45,041 nucleotides of DNA from Caulobacteraceae bacterium (GCA_019695035.1 JAIBAU010000020.1:1-45041); one strand, 5' to 3'. Numbered from the stretch's first letter, positions 1 through 10,715 are shown. Notes: generated from the letters alone by a model not told the origin. Program-made: numbers and translations.

Positions 1-293
1 CGCCCACCGCCCGTCATTACGACACCATCCTGTCGCCGGTGATCACCGAGAAGTCGACCCTGCTCTCGGAGCAGAACAAGGTCGTCTTCAAGGTCGCCGA
101 CGACGCTTCCAAGGACGAGATCGCCGCCGCCGTCGAGGCGCTGTTCAAGGTCAAGGTCACGAAGGTCAACACCGTCGTCACCAAGGGCAAGACCAAGCGC
201 TTCCGCGGCATCATGGGCCGGCGCTCGGACGTCAAAAAAGCGATCGTGACCCTGCAAGAGGGCCAATCGATCGACGTGACCACGGGGCTCTGA
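1..293 (+). CDS. rplW: Ribosomal protein L23 (5' end cut by window)
   Basis: L23 is a large-subunit protein that binds 23S rRNA near the exit tunnel and, in bacteria, docks trigger factor and SRP. The reading frame is open from the left edge and reads [18 protein letters not shown], a typical L23 N terminus. The true start is therefore outside the window, and the GTG at 39 is only an internal Val codon. The C-terminal part ([20 protein letters not shown]) is the usual rRNA-binding region. The TGA at 291-293 lies 4 bases before rplB, as expected in an S10 operon. Only a few N-terminal residues are likely to be missing. Confidence 0.97.
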   Translation, partial: PTARHYDTILSPVITEKSTLLSEQNKVVFKVADDASKDEIAAAVEALFKVKVTKVNTVVTKGKTKRFRGIMGRRSDVKKAIVTLQEGQSIDVTTGL

Positions 294-297
294 TCCA

Positions 298-1134
298 ATG
301 GCTCTGAAGCAATACAATCCGACGTCCCCGGGCCAGCGCGGCCTGGTCCTCGTCGACAAGAGCGAGCTCCACAAGGGCCGTCCCGAGAAGTCCCTCGTCG
401 AGGGTCTGACCAAGTCGGGCGGCCGTGGCGCCGGCGGCCGTGTCGCCGTCCGCTTCCGCGGCGGCGGCGCCAAGCGCCTGTACCGCAAGATCGACTTCAA
501 GCGTCGCAAGTGGGACGTGCCGGCGACCATCGAGCGCCTCGAGTACGACCCGAACCGGACGGCGTTCATCGCCCTGGTCAACTACGCCGACGGCGAGAAG
601 GCCTACATCATCGCGCCGCAGCGCCTGAAGGCCGGCGACACGATCATCGCCGGCGAGAAGGTCGACGTGAAGCCGGGCAACGCCATGCCGCTGCGCTCCA
701 TGCCGGTCGGCACCATCATCCACTGCGTGGAGATGAAGCCGCTCAAGGGCGCCCAGCTGGCCCGTTCGGCCGGCGCCTACGCCCAGCTGGTGGGCCGCGA
801 CCAGGGCTACGCCCAGGTGCGCCTCACCTCGGGCGAGCTGCGCATGGTTCCGGACACCTGCATGGCCACGGTCGGCGCGGTGTCCAACCCGGACAACATG
901 AACCAGAACCTGGGCAAGGCCGGCCGCGTCCGCCACATGGGCTTCCGTCCGCACGTTCGTGGCGTCGCCATGAACCCGGTCGACCACCCGCACGGCGGCG
1001 GTGAAGGCAAGACCTCGGGCGGCCGTCACCCGGTCACCCCGTGGGGCCAGCCCACCAAGGGCCGCAAGACCCGCAAGAACAAGGCTACGGACAAGTTCAT
1101 TATCCGCAGCCGCCATGTGAAGAAGGCTCGCTAA
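298..1134 (+). CDS. rplB: Ribosomal protein L2
   Basis: L2 (278 aa, normal length) binds 23S rRNA and is needed for subunit association and the peptidyl-transferase centre. The signature [16 protein letters not shown] near residues 222-237 contains the conserved His of the family. The C terminus is Lys/Arg-rich, as usual. It sits between rplW (4-base gap) and rpsS (2-base gap), so it is co-transcribed in the S10 operon. Confidence 0.98.
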   Translation: MALKQYNPTSPGQRGLVLVDKSELHKGRPEKSLVEGLTKSGGRGAGGRVAVRFRGGGAKRLYRKIDFKRRKWDVPATIERLEYDPNRTAFIALVNYADGEKAYIIAPQRLKAGDTIIAGEKVDVKPGNAMPLRSMPVGTIIHCVEMKPLKGAQLARSAGAYAQLVGRDQGYAQVRLTSGELRMVPDTCMATVGAVSNPDNMNQNLGKAGRVRHMGFRPHVRGVAMNPVDHPHGGGEGKTSGGRHPVTPWGQPTKGRKTRKNKATDKFIIRSRHVKKAR

Positions 1135-1136
1135 CG

Positions 1137-1415
1137 ATGACCCGTTCCGTCTGGAAAGGTCCGTTCGTCGACGGTTACCTGCTCAAGAAGGCCGACGCCG
1201 TTCAGGCCTCGGGCCGCAAGGATGTGATCAAGACCTGGTCGCGCCGCTCGACGATCGTGCCGCAATTCGTGGGCCTGACCTTCGGCGTCTACAACGGCCA
1301 GAAGCACGTCCCCGTCCTCGTCTCCGAAGACATGGTCGGCCACAAGCTCGGCGAGTTCTCGCCGACGCGCAACTTCCCCGGCCACGCCGGGGACAAGAAG
1401 GCCAAGAGGAAGTAA
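1137..1415 (+). CDS. rpsS: Ribosomal protein S19
   Basis: S19 (92 aa) is a small-subunit head protein that pairs with S13. The start [15 protein letters not shown] and the later [22 protein letters not shown] are the standard family blocks. An in-frame upstream GTG would add residues inside rplB; the ATG at 1137, 2 bases after the rplB stop, matches the family N terminus and is preferred. Confidence 0.98.
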   Translation: MTRSVWKGPFVDGYLLKKADAVQASGRKDVIKTWSRRSTIVPQFVGLTFGVYNGQKHVPVLVSEDMVGHKLGEFSPTRNFPGHAGDKKAKRK

Positions 1416-1419
1416 CCCG

Positions 1420-1799
1420 ATGGGCAAGCCTTCCAATCCCCGCCGCGTCGGTCAGACCGAGGCCCGTGCAAAGGTGGTCAACCTGCGCACCAGCCCTCGC
1501 AAGCTGAACCTGGTCGCCCAGTCGATCCGCGGCCTGCCTGTGCAGCGCGCGCTGAACGAGCTGGAATTCAGCCACAAGCGTATCGCCAAGGAGGTCCGCA
1601 AGGCCCTCTACTCGGCGATCTCCAACGCTGAAAACAACCACAACCTCGACATCGACTCCCTGGTCGTCGCCGAGGCCTTCGTGGGCAAGAACCTGGTGAT
1701 GAAGCGTTTCTCGGCCCGCGCTCGCGGCCGCGCCTCGCGCATCGAGAAGCCTTTCTCCGAGATCACGATCGTGGTCCGCGAACTCTCCGAGGCCGCCTG

Positions 1800-1800
<1 letters not shown>
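1420..1800 (+). CDS. rplV: Ribosomal protein L22
   Basis: L22 (126 aa) lines the nascent-chain exit tunnel with its long beta hairpin. The block [25 protein letters not shown] near the C terminus is the tunnel hairpin and its flanks, which is also the known site of macrolide resistance changes in other bacteria. Its TGA shares one base with the rpsC ATG (TGATG), which suggests translational coupling. Confidence 0.97.
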
Positions 1801-2564
<764 letters not shown>

Positions 2565-2567
2565 GTC

Positions 2568-2999
2568 ATGCTGTCACCGAAACGCACAAAATACCGGAAG
2601 GCCTTCAAGGGCCGCATCCACGGCTCGTCCAAGGGCGGCACGGCGCTGAACTTCGGCGCCTACGGCCTGAAGGCCATGGAGCCCGAGCGCATCACCGCGC
2701 GTCAGATCGAGGCGGCCCGCCGCGCGATCACCCGCCAGATGAAGCGTCAGGGCCGGGTCTGGATCCGCATCTTCCCGGACCTGCCGGTGTCCGACAAACC
2801 CGCCGAAGTCCGCATGGGTAAGGGCAAGGGTTCCGTCGAGTACTGGGCCGCGCGCGTCGCGCCGGGCCGCATCATGTTCGAGATCGACGGCGTGCCGGAC
2901 GATGTCGCGCGCGAGGCGCTGCGCCTCGGCTCGGCCAAGCTGCCGATCAAAACCAAGGTCGTGACCCGCATCGACGCGGGCGCGGTCATGGGGGAGTAG
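2568..2999 (+). CDS. rplP: Ribosomal protein L16
   Basis: L16 (143 aa) helps shape the A site and the 5S rRNA region. The block [27 protein letters not shown] is characteristic. It lies 3 bases after rpsC and 6 bases before rpmC, inside the S10 operon. Confidence 0.97.
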   Translation: MLSPKRTKYRKAFKGRIHGSSKGGTALNFGAYGLKAMEPERITARQIEAARRAITRQMKRQGRVWIRIFPDLPVSDKPAEVRMGKGKGSVEYWAARVAPGRIMFEIDGVPDDVAREALRLGSAKLPIKTKVVTRIDAGAVMGE

Positions 3000-3005
3000 C
3001 CCGAG

Positions 3006-3197
3006 ATGAAGACCAAGGAACTCCGGGGCAAGACCCCCGACCAGCTCCAGGAAGAGCTGATCTCGCTGAAGAAGGAGCAGTTCAACCTGCGCTTCCAGGC
3101 GGCGACCGGCCAGATGGAAAAGACCCACCGTGTGAACGAGGTCCGCAAGACCATCGCTCGCATCAAGACGCTGCAAAGCCAGCAGCGTCCGGCCTGA
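3006..3197 (+). CDS. rpmC: Ribosomal protein L29
   Basis: L29 (63 aa) is a two-helix protein beside L23 at the tunnel exit. [30 protein letters not shown] is the family core. The short length is normal. Confidence 0.95.
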   Translation: MKTKELRGKTPDQLQEELISLKKEQFNLRFQAATGQMEKTHRVNEVRKTIARIKTLQSQQRPA

Positions 3198-3210
3198 GGA
3201 AGACAGACAC

Positions 3211-3462
3211 ATGCCCAAGCGAATTCTCGAAGGCCTGGTCGTCTCCGACAAGGGTGACAAGACCATCGTCGTGAAGGTCGAGCGGACCATCCTGCACCCG
3301 GTCATGCGTAAGACCGTGCGGACGTCCAAGCGCTACCACGCCCACGACGAAGCCAACACGTACAAGGCCGGCGAGCGCGCTCGCATCGTCGAGTGCGCCC
3401 CGAAGTCCAAGCTGAAGCGCTGGGAGGTCCTGCCGAAGGACGCCCAGGGCGCGGCCAAGTAA
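3211..3462 (+). CDS. rpsQ: Ribosomal protein S17
   Basis: S17 (83 aa) is an OB-fold protein that binds 16S rRNA early in 30S assembly. [20 protein letters not shown] and [19 protein letters not shown] are the expected strands. It is the last gene of the classical S10 operon; the next gene, rplN, opens the spc group only 17 bases later, with no terminator or promoter visible between them. Confidence 0.96.
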   Translation: MPKRILEGLVVSDKGDKTIVVKVERTILHPVMRKTVRTSKRYHAHDEANTYKAGERARIVECAPKSKLKRWEVLPKDAQGAAK

Positions 3463-3479
3463 GCGAAGGATCTGAACCC

Positions 3480-3848
3480 ATGATCCAGATGCAGACGAAC
3501 CTGGAGGTCGCCGATAACTCGGGCGCTCGTCGGGTGATGTGCATCAAGGTGCTGGGCGGTGCGAAGCGCCGCTACGCCTCGGTCGGCGACACCATCGTGG
3601 TGTCCGTCAAGGAAGCCATCCCGCGTGGCCGCGTGAAGAAGGGCGACGTTCTGCGCGCCATCGTCGTGCGCACGTCCAAGGACATCCACCGCAAGGATGG
3701 TTCGACCATCCGGTTCGACAAGAACGCCGCGGTGATCGTGAACAAGCAGAGCGAGCCGGTCGGCACGCGGATCTTCGGCCCGGTTCCCCGCGAACTGCGC
3801 GCCAAGAACCACATGAAGATCATCTCGCTGGCTCCGGAGGTCATCTGA
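3480..3848 (+). CDS. rplN: Ribosomal protein L14
   Basis: L14 (122 aa, the standard length) binds 23S rRNA and forms intersubunit bridges. The ATG at 3480 gives the canonical [19 protein letters not shown] start. A start inside rpsQ would add about 29 non-family residues and is rejected. The stop TGA shares one base with the rplX ATG. Confidence 0.97.
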   Translation: MIQMQTNLEVADNSGARRVMCIKVLGGAKRRYASVGDTIVVSVKEAIPRGRVKKGDVLRAIVVRTSKDIHRKDGSTIRFDKNAAVIVNKQSEPVGTRIFGPVPRELRAKNHMKIISLAPEVI

Positions 3849-4171
3849 TGGCCGCGAAGATCCGCAAGGGCGACAAGGTCGTCGTCATTACCGGCAAGCG
3901 CTCGGACAAGGGCAAGCAAGGCTCTGTCATCCGCGTCTTCCCGGCTGAAAACCGCGTGCTGGTCGAGGGCATCAACATTGTCCAACGCCACACCAAGCCG
4001 ACCCAGGCCAACCCGCAGGGCGGCATCGTGAACAAGGAAGCGCCGATCCACGTGTCGAACGTGGCCATCGTCGATCCGAAGACCGGCGAGCCGACCCGCG
4101 TCGGCTTCCGCATGGAAAAGGATCGCAAGGTGCGCTTCGCGAAGAAGTCTGGTGAGGCTCTCGATGGCTGA
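3848..4171 (+). CDS. rplX: Ribosomal protein L24
   Basis: L24 (107 aa) is an assembly initiator that binds the 5' domain of 23S rRNA. A KOW motif begins the protein ([20 protein letters not shown]). The ATG overlaps the rplN stop by one base, and the 3' end overlaps the rplE start by 8 bases, so the three genes are probably translationally coupled. Confidence 0.97.
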   Translation: MAAKIRKGDKVVVITGKRSDKGKQGSVIRVFPAENRVLVEGINIVQRHTKPTQANPQGGIVNKEAPIHVSNVAIVDPKTGEPTRVGFRMEKDRKVRFAKKSGEALDG

Positions 4172-4727
4172 GACCGAAAACTACGAACCGCGCATGAAGA
4201 CCATCTATCGCGAGCGCATCCGCGCCGCGATGAAGGAGCGGTTCGGCTACACCAACGAAATGCAGATCCCGCGTCTCGACAAGATCGTCGTGAACATGGG
4301 CATCGGCGAAGCCGTGGCCGACTCGAAGAAGGCCGCCGCCGCGATGAAGGACCTGGCCAAGATTACCGGCCAGAAGCCCGCCCCGACCAAGGCTCGCCTG
4401 TCGGTCGCGACCTTCAAGCTGCGTGAAGGCATGACCATCGGCGCCAAGGTGACCCTGCGCAAGGAACGCATGTACGAGTTCCTGGACCGCCTGATCACCA
4501 TCGCCCTGCCGCGGGTGAAGGACTTCCGCGGTCTGAAGCCGACCTCGTTCGATGGCCGCGGCAACTACGCCATGGGTCTGAAGGAGCACATCGTGTTCCC
4601 GGAGATCAATTACGACGAGATCGACCAGATGTGGGGCATGGACATCGTTGTCTGCACCACGGCCAAGACTGACGACGAAGCCCGCGAGCTTCTGAAGCAG
4701 TTCCAGTTCCCGTTCACGTCGAACTGA
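4164..4727 (+). CDS. rplE: Ribosomal protein L5
   Basis: L5 (187 aa) binds 5S rRNA and contacts the P-site t[23 protein letters not shown] and the C-terminal [17 protein letters not shown] are the family blocks. The ATG at 4164 gives [17 protein letters not shown]; a GTG at 4152 is in frame but would add only MRLS and lacks a better ribosome binding site. Confidence 0.97.
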   Translation: MAETENYEPRMKTIYRERIRAAMKERFGYTNEMQIPRLDKIVVNMGIGEAVADSKKAAAAMKDLAKITGQKPAPTKARLSVATFKLREGMTIGAKVTLRKERMYEFLDRLITIALPRVKDFRGLKPTSFDGRGNYAMGLKEHIVFPEINYDEIDQMWGMDIVVCTTAKTDDEARELLKQFQFPFTSN

Positions 4728-4743
4728 GCGGGGGAGAAGAACA

Positions 4744-5049
4744 ATGGCTAAGAAAAGCGCGATGAACCGCAACGCCAACGTTGCGAAGCTCATCAAGCAG
4801 TACGCCGAGAAGCGCGCCGCCCTGAAGGCGATCGCGAACGACGAGGCCCGGTCGCTGGAGGAGCGCTTCGAAGCGCGCCTGAAGCTCGCCGAGCTGCCGC
4901 GTTCGTCGTCGCCGGTTCGCTACCGCAACCGTTGCGAAGTGACCGGCCGTCCGCGGGCGTTCTACCGCAAACTCAAGATGTCCCGTATCGCCCTGCGCGA
5001 TCTGGCGTCGTCGGGCCAGGTGCCCGGCATGACCAAGTCGAGCTGGTGA
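4744..5049 (+). CDS. rpsN: Ribosomal protein S14, long zinc-free form
   Basis: S14 (101 aa) is a 30S head protein. This is the long C-minus form: the region [23 protein letters not shown] lacks the paired CxxC zinc motifs of the short form. The sequence GCGGGGGAGAAGAACA before the ATG offers a ribosome binding site. Confidence 0.97.
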   Translation: MAKKSAMNRNANVAKLIKQYAEKRAALKAIANDEARSLEERFEARLKLAELPRSSSPVRYRNRCEVTGRPRAFYRKLKMSRIALRDLASSGQVPGMTKSSW

Positions 5050-5062
5050 GGAGGCCGCTTTA

Positions 5063-5461
5063 ATGTCTGTGAACGATCCTCTCAGCGATCTGATCGCGCG
5101 CATCAAGAACGCCGCCATGCGCAAGCGTTCGACGACGCGTACGCCGGCCTCCAAGCTGCGCCAGCGCGTCCTCGACGTGCTGGCCGACGAAGGCTACATC
5201 CGTGGCTACTCGCTCATCGAAGAGCCGGGTGAATTCCCGCAGTTCGAGATCGAGCTGAAGTACTTCGACGGCGAGCCGGTGATCGCCGAGATCGCCCGCG
5301 TGTCGAAGCCCGGCCGCCGCGTCTATTCGTCGATCAAGGACCTGAAGCCGATCAAGAACGGCCTCGGGATCTCGATCCTGTCGACGCCCAAGGGCGTCAT
5401 GTCCGACTCCGCCGCCCGCGACGCCAATGTCGGCGGCGAAGTCCTCTGCCGCGTCTACTAG
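5063..5461 (+). CDS. rpsH: Ribosomal protein S8
   Basis: S8 (132 aa) binds the central domain of 16S rRNA and, in enterobacteria, represses the spc operon by binding its m[19 protein letters not shown] and the C-terminal [25 protein letters not shown] are standard. GAGGAGG lies 8 bases before the ATG. Confidence 0.97.
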   Translation: MSVNDPLSDLIARIKNAAMRKRSTTRTPASKLRQRVLDVLADEGYIRGYSLIEEPGEFPQFEIELKYFDGEPVIAEIARVSKPGRRVYSSIKDLKPIKNGLGISILSTPKGVMSDSAARDANVGGEVLCRVY

Positions 5462-5479
5462 GGCAGGGGAGGGAACAAC

Positions 5480-6013
5480 ATGTCTCGTATCGGCAAGAAG
5501 GCGGTCACGATCCCCTCCAACGTCCAGCTCACCCTGGACGGCCAGACGGTCACGGTGAAGGGCCCCAAGGGCCAGCTGTCGTGGACGGTCGCGGAAGAGA
5601 TCGAGATCAAGCAGGACGGCGCGGAGCTCTCGCTCTCGCCGCGTGAGGACACCCAGCGCGCCCGCGCCATGTGGGGTCTCTCGCGCACGCTCGTCGGCAA
5701 CATGGTCGAAGGCGTCACCAACGGCTTCGAGCGCAAGCTCGAGCTGGTCGGGGTCGGCTACCGCGCCGCGATGAAGGGCTCGGCCCTGTCGCTGCAGCTC
5801 GGCTTCTCCCACGACGTCGACATCGCCGCGCCCCAGGGCGTGACGTTCGCCGTGCCCAAGCAAACTGAAATCACCATCAGCGGCATCGACAAGCAGGCCG
5901 TTGGTGAGATGGCCGCTCGCATCCGCAAGATCCGCCCGCCGGAGCCCTACAAGGGCAAGGGCGTGCGCTACGCCGGCGAACAGGTCCGTCGTAAGGAAGG
6001 CAAGAAGAAGTAA
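5480..6013 (+). CDS. rplF: Ribosomal protein L6
   Basis: L6 (177 aa) sits near the factor-binding stalk base. [20 protein letters not shown] opens it, and the C-terminal half carries [19 protein letters not shown], the L6 signature. A GGGGAGGG ribosome binding site precedes the ATG. Confidence 0.97.
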   Translation: MSRIGKKAVTIPSNVQLTLDGQTVTVKGPKGQLSWTVAEEIEIKQDGAELSLSPREDTQRARAMWGLSRTLVGNMVEGVTNGFERKLELVGVGYRAAMKGSALSLQLGFSHDVDIAAPQGVTFAVPKQTEITISGIDKQAVGEMAARIRKIRPPEPYKGKGVRYAGEQVRRKEGKKK

Positions 6014-6016
6014 GCC

Positions 6017-6376
6017 ATGGCGCTCTCTCCTCGCGAATCCGCTCAACGCCGCGCCCAGCGCAACCGCACCCGGCTCAAGAAAGTCGGCCAGGGTCGCCCG
6101 CGCCTGTCGGTGTTCCGTTCGGACAAGAACATCTACGCCCAGATCATCGACGACTCGAAGGGCGTCACCCTGGCGGCTGCTTCCTCGCTGGAAGACGGCA
6201 AGGGCAAGACCGGCGGCTCCAACAAGGACGCCGCGGCCAAGGTCGGCAAGCTGATTGCCGAGCGCGCCCTCAAGGCCAAGATCACCGACGTCGTGTTCGA
6301 CCGCGGCTCCTACGTTTATCACGGCCGGGTGAAAGCCCTCGCCGATGCCGCGCGCGAAGCCGGCCTGAAGTTCTGA
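6017..6376 (+). CDS. rplR: Ribosomal protein L18
   Basis: L18 (119 aa) binds 5S rRNA together with L5. [20 protein letters not shown] and the C-terminal [24 protein letters not shown] are typical. It follows rplF by 3 bases. Confidence 0.97.
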   Translation: MALSPRESAQRRAQRNRTRLKKVGQGRPRLSVFRSDKNIYAQIIDDSKGVTLAAASSLEDGKGKTGGSNKDAAAKVGKLIAERALKAKITDVVFDRGSYVYHGRVKALADAAREAGLKF

Positions 6377-6386
6377 GGATCATCTG

Positions 6387-6986
6387 ATGGCTCGTGGAAA
6401 CGAACAACGTGGCGGCGGCGATCGTCGCGATCGCCGCGACCGGCCGCAGGAAGAGCGCGCCGAGAGCGACATCGTCGAGAAGCTGGTGCACATCAACCGC
6501 GTCGCCGCCACCGTGAAGGGCGGCCGTCGCTTCAGCTTCGCCGCCCTGATGGTCGTCGGTGACCAGAAGGGCCGCGTCGGCTTCGGCCATGGCAAGGCGC
6601 GCGAAGTGCCGGAAGCCATCCGCAAGGCGACCGAGGAAGCCAAGAAGTCGATGATCCGCGTGCCGCTGCGCGAGAGCCGTACCCTGCACCACGACGGCAA
6701 CGGCCGTTGGGGCGCCGGCAAGGTGATGGTGCGTGCGGCGCCTCCGGGCACCGGCGTCATCGCCGGCGGTCCGATGCGTGCGGTTCTGGAAACGCTCGGC
6801 GTCCAGGACGTCGTGGGCAAGTCCTCGGGCTCGTCCAACCCCTACAACATGGTGCGTGCGACCTTCGAAGCGCTGAAGGTCCAGAGCTCGCCCCGCCAGA
6901 TCGCCGCCAAGCGCGGCAAGAAGGTGGGCGATATCATGGGCCGCCGCAACGACGGCGCCTCCGCGCCCGACGCGATCGAGGGCTAA
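6387..6986 (+). CDS. rpsE: Ribosomal protein S5
   Basis: S5 (199 aa) is involved in decoding accuracy and mRNA entry. The double-stranded RNA-binding domain ([20 protein letters not shown], then [18 protein letters not shown]) is intact. The first 28 residues or so are a charged Arg/Gly/Asp-rich extension ([20 protein letters not shown]), and the C terminus extends past the usual KRGKKVGDI. Confidence 0.97.
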   Translation: MARGNEQRGGGDRRDRRDRPQEERAESDIVEKLVHINRVAATVKGGRRFSFAALMVVGDQKGRVGFGHGKAREVPEAIRKATEEAKKSMIRVPLRESRTLHHDGNGRWGAGKVMVRAAPPGTGVIAGGPMRAVLETLGVQDVVGKSSGSSNPYNMVRATFEALKVQSSPRQIAAKRGKKVGDIMGRRNDGASAPDAIEG

Positions 6987-6991
6987 GAACA

Positions 6992-7177
6992 ATGGCCGCC
7001 AAGAAGACCATCAAGGTTCGCCAGACCGGCAGCCCCATCCGCCGCAAGTCGGACCAGCGCGCGACGCTGATCGGCCTGGGCCTCAACCGGATGGGCCGCG
7101 AGGTCGAACTCGAGGACACGCCGTCGATCCGCGGCATGATCGCCAAGGTGCACCACATGGTGCAGGTGATCGACTAA
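6992..7177 (+). CDS. rpmD: Ribosomal protein L30
   Basis: L30 (61 aa) is a small 50S protein. [30 protein letters not shown] is the family core. The ATG at 6992, 5 bases after the rpsE stop, gives the normal length. A 93-base gap containing a hairpin follows. Confidence 0.95.
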   Translation: MAAKKTIKVRQTGSPIRRKSDQRATLIGLGLNRMGREVELEDTPSIRGMIAKVHHMVQVID

Positions 7178-7183
7178 GACCCC

Positions 7184-7212
7184 TTCCGCCCCGGACCCGA
7201 GTCGGGGCGGAA
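7184..7212 (+). promoter_or_regulatory. Perfect 10-bp hairpin between rpmD and rplO
   Basis: TTCCGCCCCG at 7184-7193 pairs with CGGGGCGGAA at 7203-7212 around a 9-base loop. There is no run of T after it, so it is not a canonical intrinsic terminator. It lies in the first sizeable gap of the operon and could be an attenuator, a processing site or an mRNA-stabilising element. The structure is seen directly; the role is a guess. Confidence 0.5.
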
Positions 7213-7270
7213 TTCCATTGCAGCCGAGTCGGGCCCCGCGCCCGGCGATTGATCTCCAGGGAGAGGCGAC

Positions 7271-7762
7271 ATGAAACTCAACGAACTGCGCGACATCGAA
7301 GGCGCCAACAAGAAGCGCATGCGCGTCGGCCGCGGCCCGGGCTCCGGCAAGGGCAAGACCGCCGGTCGCGGCGTGAAGGGCCAGAAGTCCCGCACCGGCG
7401 TCTCGATCGCCGGCTTCGAGGGCGGCCAGATGCCGCTGCACATGCGCATGCCCAAGCGCGGCTTCAACAACGCCGACGCCCTGGTGTTCGCGGAAGTGAA
7501 CCTGTGGCGCCTGGCCAAGGCCATCGAAGCCAAGAAGCTCGACGCCAAGAAGGCCATCGACGCGGACGTCCTGCTGGCCGCCGGCGTGATCCGCCGCAAG
7601 CGCGACGGCGTCCGCCTGCTGGGCCTGGGCGACGCGCCCAAGGGCCTGAACATCACCGTGTGGTCCGCTTCGGCCGGCGCCGTGAAGGCCATCGAGGCCG
7701 CCGGCGGCAAGGTCACCCAACTGCGTCCGGCCAAGGTCGAAGAGAAGTCGGCGGGAGCCTGA
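7271..7762 (+). CDS. rplO: Ribosomal protein L15
   Basis: L15 (163 aa) is a late-assembly 50S protein. The Gly/Arg/Lys-rich N-terminal half ([20 protein letters not shown]) and the later [17 protein letters not shown] are diagnostic. GGGAGAGG before the ATG is the ribosome binding site. Confidence 0.97.
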   Translation: MKLNELRDIEGANKKRMRVGRGPGSGKGKTAGRGVKGQKSRTGVSIAGFEGGQMPLHMRMPKRGFNNADALVFAEVNLWRLAKAIEAKKLDAKKAIDADVLLAAGVIRRKRDGVRLLGLGDAPKGLNITVWSASAGAVKAIEAAGGKVTQLRPAKVEEKSAGA

Positions 7763-7820
7763 GCCTCGCGCTCGGGCCAAAGCCTACCTATCTGACGCCG
7801 GTCTCAATCGGGGGTTACCC

Positions 7821-9182
7821 ATGGCTTCGGCCGCGGAACAGCTAGCCGCAAACATGAACTTCGGCGCCTTCCAGAGGGCGACGGAGCTGCACAAGCGCCT
7901 TTGGTTCACCCTGGGCGCGCTGATCGTCTATCGACTCGGCACCTTCATCCCGATCCCCGGGATCAACGCCGACCAGTTCGCCCAGATGTTCGAAGGCCAG
8001 CAGGCCGGCATCCTCTCCATCTTCAACACCTTCTCGGGTGGCGCGGTGCAGCGGATGGCGATCTTCGCCCTGAACGTGATGCCCTACATCTCGGCGTCGA
8101 TCATCGTGCAGCTGATGGGCTCGATCTATCCGCCGTGGGAGAAGCTGCGCAAGGAAGGCGGCGAAGCCGGCCGCAAGCAGCTGAACCAGTACACCCGCTA
8201 CCTGACGGTTGTGCTCGCGCTCGCCCAGTCCTTCGGCATCGCCGTGGGCCTGCAGAACGCGCAGGGCCTGGTCGACGCCGGCATTCCGCCGATGTTCTTC
8301 CTGATCACCACGGTGGCGACGCTGACCGGCGGCACCCTGTTCCTGATGTGGCTGGGCGAGCAGATCACCAGCCGCGGCGTCGGCAACGGCACCTCGCTGA
8401 TCATCTTCGCCGGCATCATCGCCGCGCTGCCGGGTTCGGCCAGCCGGATGCTGACGCTGAGCCAGACCAACGACCTCAACATCGGCATGGTGTTCGGCAT
8501 CATCGCCCTGGTGCTGGGCCTGGTCGCCTTCATCGTGTTCATGGAGCGCTCGCAGCGCCGCCTGCTTATCCAGTATCCCAAGCGTCAGGTCGGCAACCGC
8601 ATGTTCGGCGGCGAAAGCTCGTTCATGCCGCTGAAGATCAACACCTCAGGCGTGATCCCGCCGATCTTCGCCTCGTCGCTGCTGCTGCTGCCAGCCACCG
8701 CCATGACCTTCCTGGCCCAGGCGGACCTGCCGGACTGGCTGCAATGGGTGCCGCAGATCGCTGGCCAACTGCAGCACGGACGGCCGGCGTTCATGGCGCT
8801 CTACGCCTTCCTGATCATCTTCTTCTGCTTCTTCTACACCTCGGTTGTCTTCAATCCGGACGACACGGCGGAGAACCTGCGGAAGTACGGCGGCTTCATG
8901 CCGGGCATCCGCCCGGGCAAGCGGACCGCCGAGTACCTCGACTACGTGCTGACCCGCCTGACGGTGATCGGCGCGGGCTACATCACCTTCGTCTGTCTGG
9001 TGCCGGAGTTCCTGATGAACTCTTCGTCGCTGCAGAGCTTCGCCTTCGGCGGCACCTCGATCCTCATCGCCGTGACGGTGACGATGGATACGGTGGCCCA
9101 GATCCAGTCCCACCTCCTGGCTCACCAGTATGAGGGGCTGATCAAGAAGTCGAAGATGCGCATGGGAGGCCGTGGCCGGTGA
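7821..9182 (+). CDS. secY: Protein translocase channel subunit SecY
   Basis: SecY (453 aa) is the inner-membrane channel of the Sec translocase, working with SecE, SecG and SecA. Ten hydrophobic segments can be read, with the SecY blocks LGTFIPIPGI, GWMGEQI-like WLGEQITSRGVGNGTSLIIF and NPDDTAENLRKYGGFMPGIRPG. Its stop overlaps the adk GTG by four bases (GTGA), a coupling signal. Placement after rplO is the normal spc arrangement. Confidence 0.98.
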   Translation: MASAAEQLAANMNFGAFQRATELHKRLWFTLGALIVYRLGTFIPIPGINADQFAQMFEGQQAGILSIFNTFSGGAVQRMAIFALNVMPYISASIIVQLMGSIYPPWEKLRKEGGEAGRKQLNQYTRYLTVVLALAQSFGIAVGLQNAQGLVDAGIPPMFFLITTVATLTGGTLFLMWLGEQITSRGVGNGTSLIIFAGIIAALPGSASRMLTLSQTNDLNIGMVFGIIALVLGLVAFIVFMERSQRRLLIQYPKRQVGNRMFGGESSFMPLKINTSGVIPPIFASSLLLLPATAMTFLAQADLPDWLQWVPQIAGQLQHGRPAFMALYAFLIIFFCFFYTSVVFNPDDTAENLRKYGGFMPGIRPGKRTAEYLDYVLTRLTVIGAGYITFVCLVPEFLMNSSSLQSFAFGGTSILIAVTVTMDTVAQIQSHLLAHQYEGLIKKSKMRMGGRGR

Positions 9183-9751
9183 ACCTGGTCCTCTTCGGTC
9201 CGCCGGCCAGCGGCAAGGGCACCCAGGCCAAGCGCTTGGTCGCCGAGCGCGGCATGGTCCAGCTCTCGACGGGCGACATGCTGCGCGCGGCCATCGCCGC
9301 CGGCTCGCCCATGGGTAAGCAGGTCGAGCCGATCCTGGCCGCGGGCCATCTGGTCCCCGACGCGATCGTGATCGGCCTGATCGAGGAGCAGATGCCGCGG
9401 GCGGAAGCCGCCGGCGGCGCCATCTTCGACGGCTTCCCGCGCAACGTGGCCCAGGCCGAGGCGCTCGATTCCATGCTTGCCGCCCGCGGCGGCGGCATCG
9501 ACGTGGTGGTGCGGCTGAAAGTGAATGACGCCGAGTTGCTCGAACGGGTGACCCAGCGTTTCAAGGAACAGGGTCGTCCGGACGACAATCCGGAGACCTT
9601 CAAGGCGCGACTCGAGCAGTACAACGCTCAGACCGCGCCGCTCCTGCCCTACTACGCAGGGCAGGGGAAACTCGTAGAAGTCGACGGCATGGGATCGATC
9701 GACGCGGTGGCCAAGGCCATCGACGCCGCGCTCGAAACCATGCCTGCATAA
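9179..9751 (+). CDS. adk: Adenylate kinase
   Basis: Converts AMP + ATP to 2 ADP in the cytoplasm. The P-loop GPPASGKGTQAK lies at residues 7-18, followed by the AMP-binding region (LSTGDMLRAAI) and DGFPRNVAQAEAL. At 190 aa with a short lid (QRFKEQGRPDDNPETFKARL) and no zinc Cys residues, it is the short form. The GTG start overlaps the secY stop by 4 bases. Confidence 0.97.
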   Translation: MNLVLFGPPASGKGTQAKRLVAERGMVQLSTGDMLRAAIAAGSPMGKQVEPILAAGHLVPDAIVIGLIEEQMPRAEAAGGAIFDGFPRNVAQAEALDSMLAARGGGIDVVVRLKVNDAELLERVTQRFKEQGRPDDNPETFKARLEQYNAQTAPLLPYYAGQGKLVEVDGMGSIDAVAKAIDAALETMPA

Positions 9752-9755
9752 GGAG

Positions 9756-9783
9756 TTGACGGGAGCGCGAACCCCACTATAAG
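9756..9783 (+). promoter_or_regulatory. Promoter for rpsM-rpsK-rpoA
   Basis: TTGACGG at 9756-9762, 13 bases, then ACTATAAG at 9776-9783. In hexamer terms this is TTGACG - 16 bp - TATAAG. It fits the Caulobacter housekeeping pattern TTGACGS-N10-14-GCTANAWC closely, with a perfect -35. It begins five bases after the adk stop, giving a predicted transcript start near 9790 and a leader of about 95 bases before rpsM. Confidence 0.72.
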
Positions 9784-9884
9784 GGTCCGCTTCCGCGAAA
9801 CGCGCGAAGGTTTTGCAAGCTCTTATCGAAGGATCGAGGGCGGGCGCTGCTTTCGCGCTTTAACGCGTTCAGGAGACTAAAGAC

Positions 9885-10253
9885 GTGGCCCGTATCGCAG
9901 GCGTCAACATTCCGACGAACAAGCGCGTCGAAGTCGCGCTTCAATATATCCATGGCGTCGGACCCAAGATCGCCAAGGACATCATGGCCAAGGTGGGCAT
10001 CGACGATGCGCGCCGGGTCAACCAGCTGACCGACGCCGAGGTTCTGCAGATCCGCGAGGCGATCGACCGCGACTACACCGTCGAGGGCGACCTGCGCCGT
10101 GAGACCTCGATGAACATCAAGCGCCTCATGGACCTGGCCTGCTATCGCGGCCTGCGTCACCGCAAGGGCCTGCCGGTCCGCGGCCAGCGCACCCACACAA
10201 ACGCCCGTACCCGCAAGGGCCCGGCCAAGCCGATCGCCGGCAAGAAGAAGTAA
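9885..10253 (+). CDS. rpsM: Ribosomal protein S13
   Basis: S13 (122 aa) sits at the top of the 30S head and contacts L5 and the P-site t[28 protein letters not shown] is the family N terminus, and the basic tail ends [11 protein letters not shown]. It starts with GTG, with AGGAG at 9871-9875 as ribosome binding site. The gap before it holds a promoter, so this gene starts a separate transcription unit. No rpmJ (L36) is found between secY and rpsM. Confidence 0.97.
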   Translation: MARIAGVNIPTNKRVEVALQYIHGVGPKIAKDIMAKVGIDDARRVNQLTDAEVLQIREAIDRDYTVEGDLRRETSMNIKRLMDLACYRGLRHRKGLPVRGQRTHTNARTRKGPAKPIAGKKK

Positions 10254-10262
10254 GAGACAGAC

Positions 10263-10652
10263 ATGGCCAAGGAACCGGGTCGCGTTAAGCGCCGCGAGCG
10301 CAAGAACATCACGTCGGGCGTCGCCCACGTGAACGCGTCGTTCAACAACACCATGATCACCATCACCGACGCCCAGGGCAATGCGATCTCCTGGTCCTCC
10401 GCCGGCGCGATGGGCTTCAAGGGCTCGCGCAAGTCGACGCCGTACGCCGCCCAGGTGGCCGCGGAAGACGCCGGCAAGAAGGCGATGGAACACGGCGTGA
10501 AGACGCTGGAAGTGAACGTGGCTGGCCCCGGTTCGGGCCGAGAGTCTGCTCTGCGGGCGCTGCAGGCGGTGGGCTTCACCATCACCACCATCCGCGACGT
10601 CACGCCCATTCCGCATAACGGTTGCCGGCCGCCCAAGCGCCGCCGCGTCTAA
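10263..10652 (+). CDS. rpsK: Ribosomal protein S11
   Basis: S11 (129 aa) forms part of the 30S platform near the mRNA exit. [21 protein letters not shown] and the C-terminal [18 protein letters not shown] are near-invariant in the family. It lies 9 bases after rpsM. rpsD, which follows rpsK in enterobacteria, is absent here. Confidence 0.97.
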   Translation: MAKEPGRVKRRERKNITSGVAHVNASFNNTMITITDAQGNAISWSSAGAMGFKGSRKSTPYAAQVAAEDAGKKAMEHGVKTLEVNVAGPGSGRESALRALQAVGFTITTIRDVTPIPHNGCRPPKRRRV

Positions 10653-10675
10653 GCAACCGCCGAAATTCAGAAGTC

Positions 10676-10715
10676 CGCCGGCTCGGGATCCCACACGGGA
10701 ATCCCGGGGCCGGCG
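10676..10715 (+). promoter_or_regulatory. Imperfect hairpin between rpsK and rpoA
   Basis: CGCCGGC (10676-10682) pairs with GCCGGCG (10709-10715), and inside it GGGATCCC-type arms pair around an ACAC loop with small bulges. No T run follows, so termination is not expected. It could tune rpoA expression relative to the ribosomal proteins or protect RNA ends; this is inference. Confidence 0.4.

Noticed and set aside
5060..6322. Open frame of 420 codons on the minus strand opposite rpsH, rplF and rplR
   Set aside because: Antisense shadow over three universal ribosomal protein genes.
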